A DNA stretch of 64,000 nt. Source: Yinghuangia soli. Lineage in GTDB: Bacteria; Actinomycetota; Actinomycetes; Streptomycetales; Streptomycetaceae. Shown piece by piece: positions 59,745 to 64,000 of this stretch (within the stretch, counting starts at the first letter, position 1; every line of letters begins with the position of its first letter). The notes below the pieces were generated by a model, which saw only the letters and a list, made by a program, of their open reading frames with translations, searched no databases and was not told the DNA's origin. Both the position numbers and the translations under genes were made by a program. The DNA lies in assembly GCF_021502675.1 (NCBI RefSeq), contig NZ_JAKFHA010000002.1:476199-540198 (forward strand). The letters run 5' to 3'.

Positions 59745-60252
59745 GCACGTTGCGAGCCCGGCGGTCGCGCTGCCGCGTACCGGCATCGGGGTGGACGTCC
59801 ACCCGTTCGAGGAGGGCCGCGACCTGTGGGTCGCCGGGTTGCACTGGCCGGGCGAGACCGGGCTGGCCGGGCATTCGGACGGCGACGTCGCGGCGCACGC
59901 CGCGTGCGATGCGCTGTTCTCCGCGGCCGGGATCGGCGACCTGGGTGCGCACTTCGGCACGTCGCGGCCCGAGTGGTCGGGGGCCGCCGGGGTGGTGCTG
60001 CTGGCCGAGGCGGCCCGGCTCGTGCGCGCCGCCGGGTTCGAGATCGGCAACGTCGCGGTGCAGGTGATCGGGGTGCGGCCCAAGATCGGACCGCGTCGCG
60101 CCGAGGCGGAGAAGACGCTGTCCGAGGCGGCCGGCGCGCCGGTGTCGGTGTCCGCGACGACGACCGACGGGCTGGGGCTGACCGGCCGGGCCGAGGGACT
60201 GGCCGCGATCGCCACCGCTTTGGTGGTGCGGGCGGGAATGCCTGCCGCCTGA
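59737..60252 (+). CDS. ispF: 2-C-methyl-D-erythritol 2,4-cyclodiphosphate synthase
   Basis: MEP pathway enzyme, trimeric, Zn-dependent, 171 aa. The zinc ligands are in GIGVDVHPF (Asp-x-His) and a further His follows in [37 protein letters not shown] is the CDP-binding end. The start is TTG with a GGGAG site inside ispD; the pair forms a coupled operon. Confidence 0.93.
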   Translation: MSEHVASPAVALPRTGIGVDVHPFEEGRDLWVAGLHWPGETGLAGHSDGDVAAHAACDALFSAAGIGDLGAHFGTSRPEWSGAAGVVLLAEAARLVRAAGFEIGNVAVQVIGVRPKIGPRRAEAEKTLSEAAGAPVSVSATTTDGLGLTGRAEGLAAIATALVVRAGMPAA

Positions 60253-60316
60253 CCGTCTGTTGCGGCTGCAGGGCACAGGTGACCCTGCGGCTTTGCGACC
60301 ACGGAAGAGGACGGCG

Positions 60317-60709
60317 ATGGCGGACAAGCTCTCCGATGCGGCACGCGCGATGATCGATGCGCCGAATTTCGCGACGATGGCCACGGTGCAGCCGGACGGG
60401 CGTCCGCAGCTGTCCGTCGTCTGGCTGAAGACGGACGGGGACGACCTCGTCGTGTCGACGGTCAAGGGCCGCCGGAAGCACAAGAACATCCTGGCCGACC
60501 CGCGCGTGACGGTGCTGGTGTACCCCAAGGAGGACCCGTACCGGTACGTCGAGGTCAGGGGCACCGCGACCCTCGAGGACGAGGGCGGGGCGGAGCTGAT
60601 CCAGGAGCTGTCGCACCGGTACGACGGCGTGCCGCACGAGGAGGGCGATCCGGCGAACGTGCGGGTCCTGGTGCGCATCACCCCGGACCGGATCGTCAGC
60701 CACAGCTGA
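60317..60709 (+). CDS. PPOX-class flavin/F420-dependent oxidoreductase
   Basis: A 130-aa split-barrel protein of the pyridoxamine-phosphate-oxidase-like fold (FATMATVQPDGRPQLSVVWLK, RRKHKNILADPRVTVLVYP, YRYVEVRGTATLED). It resembles the mycobacterial Rv1155-type F420-binding proteins (FDOR-B group). FMN use is an alternative. Located 64 bp after ispF; no pathway link is proven. Confidence 0.85.
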   Translation: MADKLSDAARAMIDAPNFATMATVQPDGRPQLSVVWLKTDGDDLVVSTVKGRRKHKNILADPRVTVLVYPKEDPYRYVEVRGTATLEDEGGAELIQELSHRYDGVPHEEGDPANVRVLVRITPDRIVSHS

Positions 60710-60739
60710 AACCGGGGGCTTCCCCGCGCTGACACCCCG

Positions 60740-60745
60740 TAAACT
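60740..60745 (+). promoter_or_regulatory. -10 box of leaderless cysS
   Basis: TAAACT begins 12 nt before the GTG of cysS, no ribosome site is present, so a leaderless message is predicted. Confidence 0.55.
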
Positions 60746-60751
60746 CGCAGG

Positions 60752-62161
<1,410 letters not shown>

Positions 62162-62342
62162 CCCGGGGGGCGGAGCCCGCGGATTTCCGCGGGTCCCGCA
62201 GCAGCACACCAGCAGAGCACCACCGATCGACCACAGTCGCCGCCCGCGGGCGGTTCGCGGACGACCGTCTCATGCGGCCGGGCAGCCTGCCCGGCCGTAC
62301 GGTTGTACGTGCGAGACGAGAACACCGAAGGGACGTCACCAC

Positions 62343-63311
62343 ATGGCCGGCAACAGCCAGCGCCGCAACAAGCGCAACCCGGGGAGCAAGAAGGGGCCCC
62401 AGGTCGGGACCGGCGGGCACAGCCGCCGCGCGCTGCGCGGCAAGGGCCCGACGCCGCCGGCCGAGATGCGCAAGGGGCACGCCAAGCAGCGCGCCGCGAA
62501 CGCCGCGGCCAAGCGCGCCGCGAAGACCGGCGGCCGTGCCGGGGTCGCCCGCGGCCGCGGCGGCAAGGGCACCGCGGAGCTGGTGTACGGCCGCAACTCG
62601 GTGGTCGAGGCGCTGCGCGCCGGCATCCCGGCGACCGCGCTCTACGTGGCGCAGTACATCGACTCGGACGACCGGGTGCGCGAGGCGCTGAAGCTGGCCA
62701 ACGAGACCGGCATCCCGCTGCTGGAGGCGCCGCGCCCCGAGCTGGACCGGCTCGCCGAGGGCGGCAACCACCAGGGCCTCGCGATGCAGATCCCGCCGTA
62801 CGAGTACGCCCACCCGGACGACCTGGTCGAGGCCGCCCACGAAGACGGCGAAGTGCCGCTCATCATGGTGCTGGACGGCGTCACCGACCCGCGCAACCTG
62901 GGTGCCGTGATCCGCTCGGCGGCGGCCTTCGGCGCGCACGGCGTGGTCGTGCCGGAGCGCCGGGCCGCGGGCATGACCGCGGGCGCGTGGAAGACCTCCG
63001 CGGGTGCCGCGGCGCGCGTGCCGGTGGCGCGGGCCTCGAACCTGCGGCAGGTGCTGGAGTCGTACCAGAAGCAGGGCCTGTTCGTGGTCGGCCTGGCCGC
63101 CGACGGCGGTGTGGAGCTGGGCGAGCTGGCCACCGCCACCGAGCCGCTGGTCGTCGTCCTGGGCTCGGAGGGCAAGGGCCTGTCGCGGCTGATCACCGAG
63201 ACCTGCGACCAGACGGTCGCGATCCCGATGACGGCCGGGAACGAGTCCCTCAACGCCGGCGTCGCGGCCGGCATCGTGATGTACGAGGTGGCGCGGCAGC
63301 GCCGCGGCTGA
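62343..63311 (+). CDS. rlmB: 23S rRNA 2'-O-methyltransferase RlmB
   Basis: SPOUT-class methyltransferase for G2251 of 23S rRNA, 322 aa. A basic, disordered N-terminus (1-75) precedes the L30e-like domain (LVYGRNSVVEALRAG). The SPOUT motifs are VLDGVTDPRNLGAVIRSAAAFGA (motif 1), VVVLGSEGKGLSRL (motif 2) and VAIPMTAGNESLNAGVAAGI (motif 3), forming the trefoil-knot SAM site. Directly follows cysS as in Streptomyces. Confidence 0.93.
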   Translation: MAGNSQRRNKRNPGSKKGPQVGTGGHSRRALRGKGPTPPAEMRKGHAKQRAANAAAKRAAKTGGRAGVARGRGGKGTAELVYGRNSVVEALRAGIPATALYVAQYIDSDDRVREALKLANETGIPLLEAPRPELDRLAEGGNHQGLAMQIPPYEYAHPDDLVEAAHEDGEVPLIMVLDGVTDPRNLGAVIRSAAAFGAHGVVVPERRAAGMTAGAWKTSAGAAARVPVARASNLRQVLESYQKQGLFVVGLAADGGVELGELATATEPLVVVLGSEGKGLSRLITETCDQTVAIPMTAGNESLNAGVAAGIVMYEVARQRRG

Positions 63312-63556
63312 CCGGTCGGCTGCGCAGCCGGTTGTGCGGGCGGCCGCGCAGCCGGACATTTCCGCAGGGGAGCGCCCGGGGTCGACGACCTCGGGCGCTC
63401 TCCCGTCTCCGGGCTCTGGGCGGGGGAATCCGCGGTCTCCTTCGGGTGATTCCTTGCGGCGTTTCGGGGGTTGCGCGGGTGTCGGCGGCTGCCGGGGATC
63501 GAAGATAGATCCGCGCGTGGCCGCATCCTCGTGGGCCGATCGGCGGTTAGTGATGC
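63312..63556 (+). other. rlmB downstream region
   Basis: 245 bp containing the rlmB terminator (63368-63404). A short open frame from 63334 has no ribosome site and lacks coding character, so no gene is called. Confidence 0.4.
63368..63404 (+). terminator. Terminator after rlmB
   Basis: GGGAGCGCCCGGGGTCG pairs with CGACCTCGGGCGCTCTCCC; the stem has a two-nucleotide bulge and one mismatch. Confidence 0.7.
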
Positions 63557-64000
63557 GTGGAGACCAGATCTGAAGGCCCTTCCAGGGGCCAGCGTGATCA
63601 GGACCGGTTGACCGGTGGGGGCCCCGCGGACTTCGGCACGGTTCCGACCCTGGTCCGGGACCCGGCCGGCCCTGCGGCGGTGTCCGCCGGCACGCGCAGC
63701 CTTCGGGTGGTGATCGGGCCGCCCCCGACCGCTCGCGAACCCCAAGTACCAGGTCAGCGCGGTGCGTTCCGTGCGGATCCGGCCGAGGTCACCGCGGAGC
63801 TGCCGCGCGTCGACCCGGGTGCGGATCCGCCCACCACCGCGCTGCCGCGGGTGCGCGAGCGGCCGGTGCGGCCCGCGTCCCGGACCAGTGCCCGGGCCGG
63901 CGCCCGCACTTCGGCGCGCCCCGCTGCGGCGAAGCAGGCGCCGGCGGCGCCGGTCAAGGGCGGGCCGCTGCAGCCCGGCATGTTCCTGCTGCCGCTGCGC
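63557..64000 (+). CDS. N-terminal part of a probable DoxX-like membrane protein (partial)
   Basis: An open frame from GTG 63557 (VETRSEGPSRGQRDQDRL) runs to the window edge. It is 148 codons of Arg/Pro/Ala-rich, disordered sequence and turns hydrophobic at the very end: GGPLQPGMFLLPLR. In Streptomyces the gene after rlmB is a DoxX-type membrane protein with a long disordered N-terminus ending in a similar LLPLR before the first span; the match is from memory and the domain itself is off the edge. The start codon is uncertain. Confidence 0.5.
   Translation, partial: METRSEGPSRGQRDQDRLTGGGPADFGTVPTLVRDPAGPAAVSAGTRSLRVVIGPPPTAREPQVPGQRGAFRADPAEVTAELPRVDPGADPPTTALPRVRERPVRPASRTSARAGARTSARPAAAKQAPAAPVKGGPLQPGMFLLPLR

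Noticed and set aside
63334-63573. 79-codon open frame after rlmB
   Set aside because: It spans the rlmB terminator, has no ribosome site and has non-coding composition.

Overview
The window is a 64 kb piece of a very GC-rich actinobacterial chromosome. Codon third positions are almost always G or C, GTG and TTG starts are common, and the gene content (mycothiol synthesis, GlnR, Nur, PhoR-PhoP, CarD, RsiG, LAxTG wall protein) is that of a Streptomyces-like, sporulating, filamentous actinomycete (Streptomycetales). Gene order closely follows the pit-pst-ppk / mshD / glnR / nur / mshA / phoRP / carD-ispDF-cysS-rlmB block known from Streptomyces, with some lineage-specific inserts and losses. 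No tRNA, rRNA, CRISPR, insertion sequence or prophage gene was seen.

Layout. 1-3.5 kb: glycosyltransferase, a TagGH-type polysaccharide exporter and a PAP2 phosphatase (wall polymer export). 3.7-6.7 kb: a sortase substrate, a GntR/FCD regulator, a lipoprotein and a small acidic protein. 6.8-18.1 kb: a CsoR repressor with its operator, then a phosphate block: DUF47 and Pit transporter (+), facing pstSCAB (-), followed by mutT1-type NUDIX/phosphatase, CHAD protein and polyphosphate kinase. 18.2-28 kb: mshD, a BamB-like quinoprotein-fold membrane protein with a small partner, LacI regulator, glnR, hydrolase, MoaD-like protein and a large membrane protein. 28.1-32.3 kb: ECF sigma/anti-sigma pair, a cysteine leader peptide in front of sulfurtransferase and its SseC-like partner, and an SMR exporter. 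32.4-42.1 kb: a 1061-residue secreted propeller/LGFP-repeat protein, small membrane proteins, nitrobindin-like protein, LCP ligase, nur, ygfZ, dtd and rsiG. 42.2-48.4 kb: asparaginase, several regulators, and the conserved HTH-HbhA-DUF2516 cluster. 48.5-57.6 kb: NlpC/P60 hydrolase, methyltransferase, mshA, YbjN protein, gpmA, a cysteine-rich peptide, phoR-phoP, and a lipoprotein. 58-64 kb: carD, ispD, ispF, F420/FMN-type oxidase, cysS, rlmB and the start of a probable DoxX-like protein.

How it fits together. Phosphate homeostasis is the main theme: uptake (Pit, Pst), storage (Ppk, CHAD), sensing (PhoR-PhoP) and 11-nt direct-repeat PHO boxes before pstS, phoR and, less expectedly, the NlpC/P60 wall hydrolase. 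Redox and sulfur form a second theme: mshA (with a sigma-R-type promoter), mshD, SseA/SseC with a poly-cysteine leader, DsrE and CsoR. A recurrent regulatory pattern is a TANNNT -10 box 12-13 nt before the start codon, which predicts leaderless mRNAs for at least eleven genes.

The most unusual items are: phoU is not next to phoR, and a 59-residue peptide with eight cysteines in its last 24 residues occupies that place, downstream of a four-unit PHO array that points toward it; an 18-G/28-C homopolymer tract; a structured intergenic region after carD that ends in a strong terminator; and a PHO box plus long inverted repeat before the wall hydrolase. No complete new system was recognised with confidence. 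All functional calls rest on reading motifs by eye.
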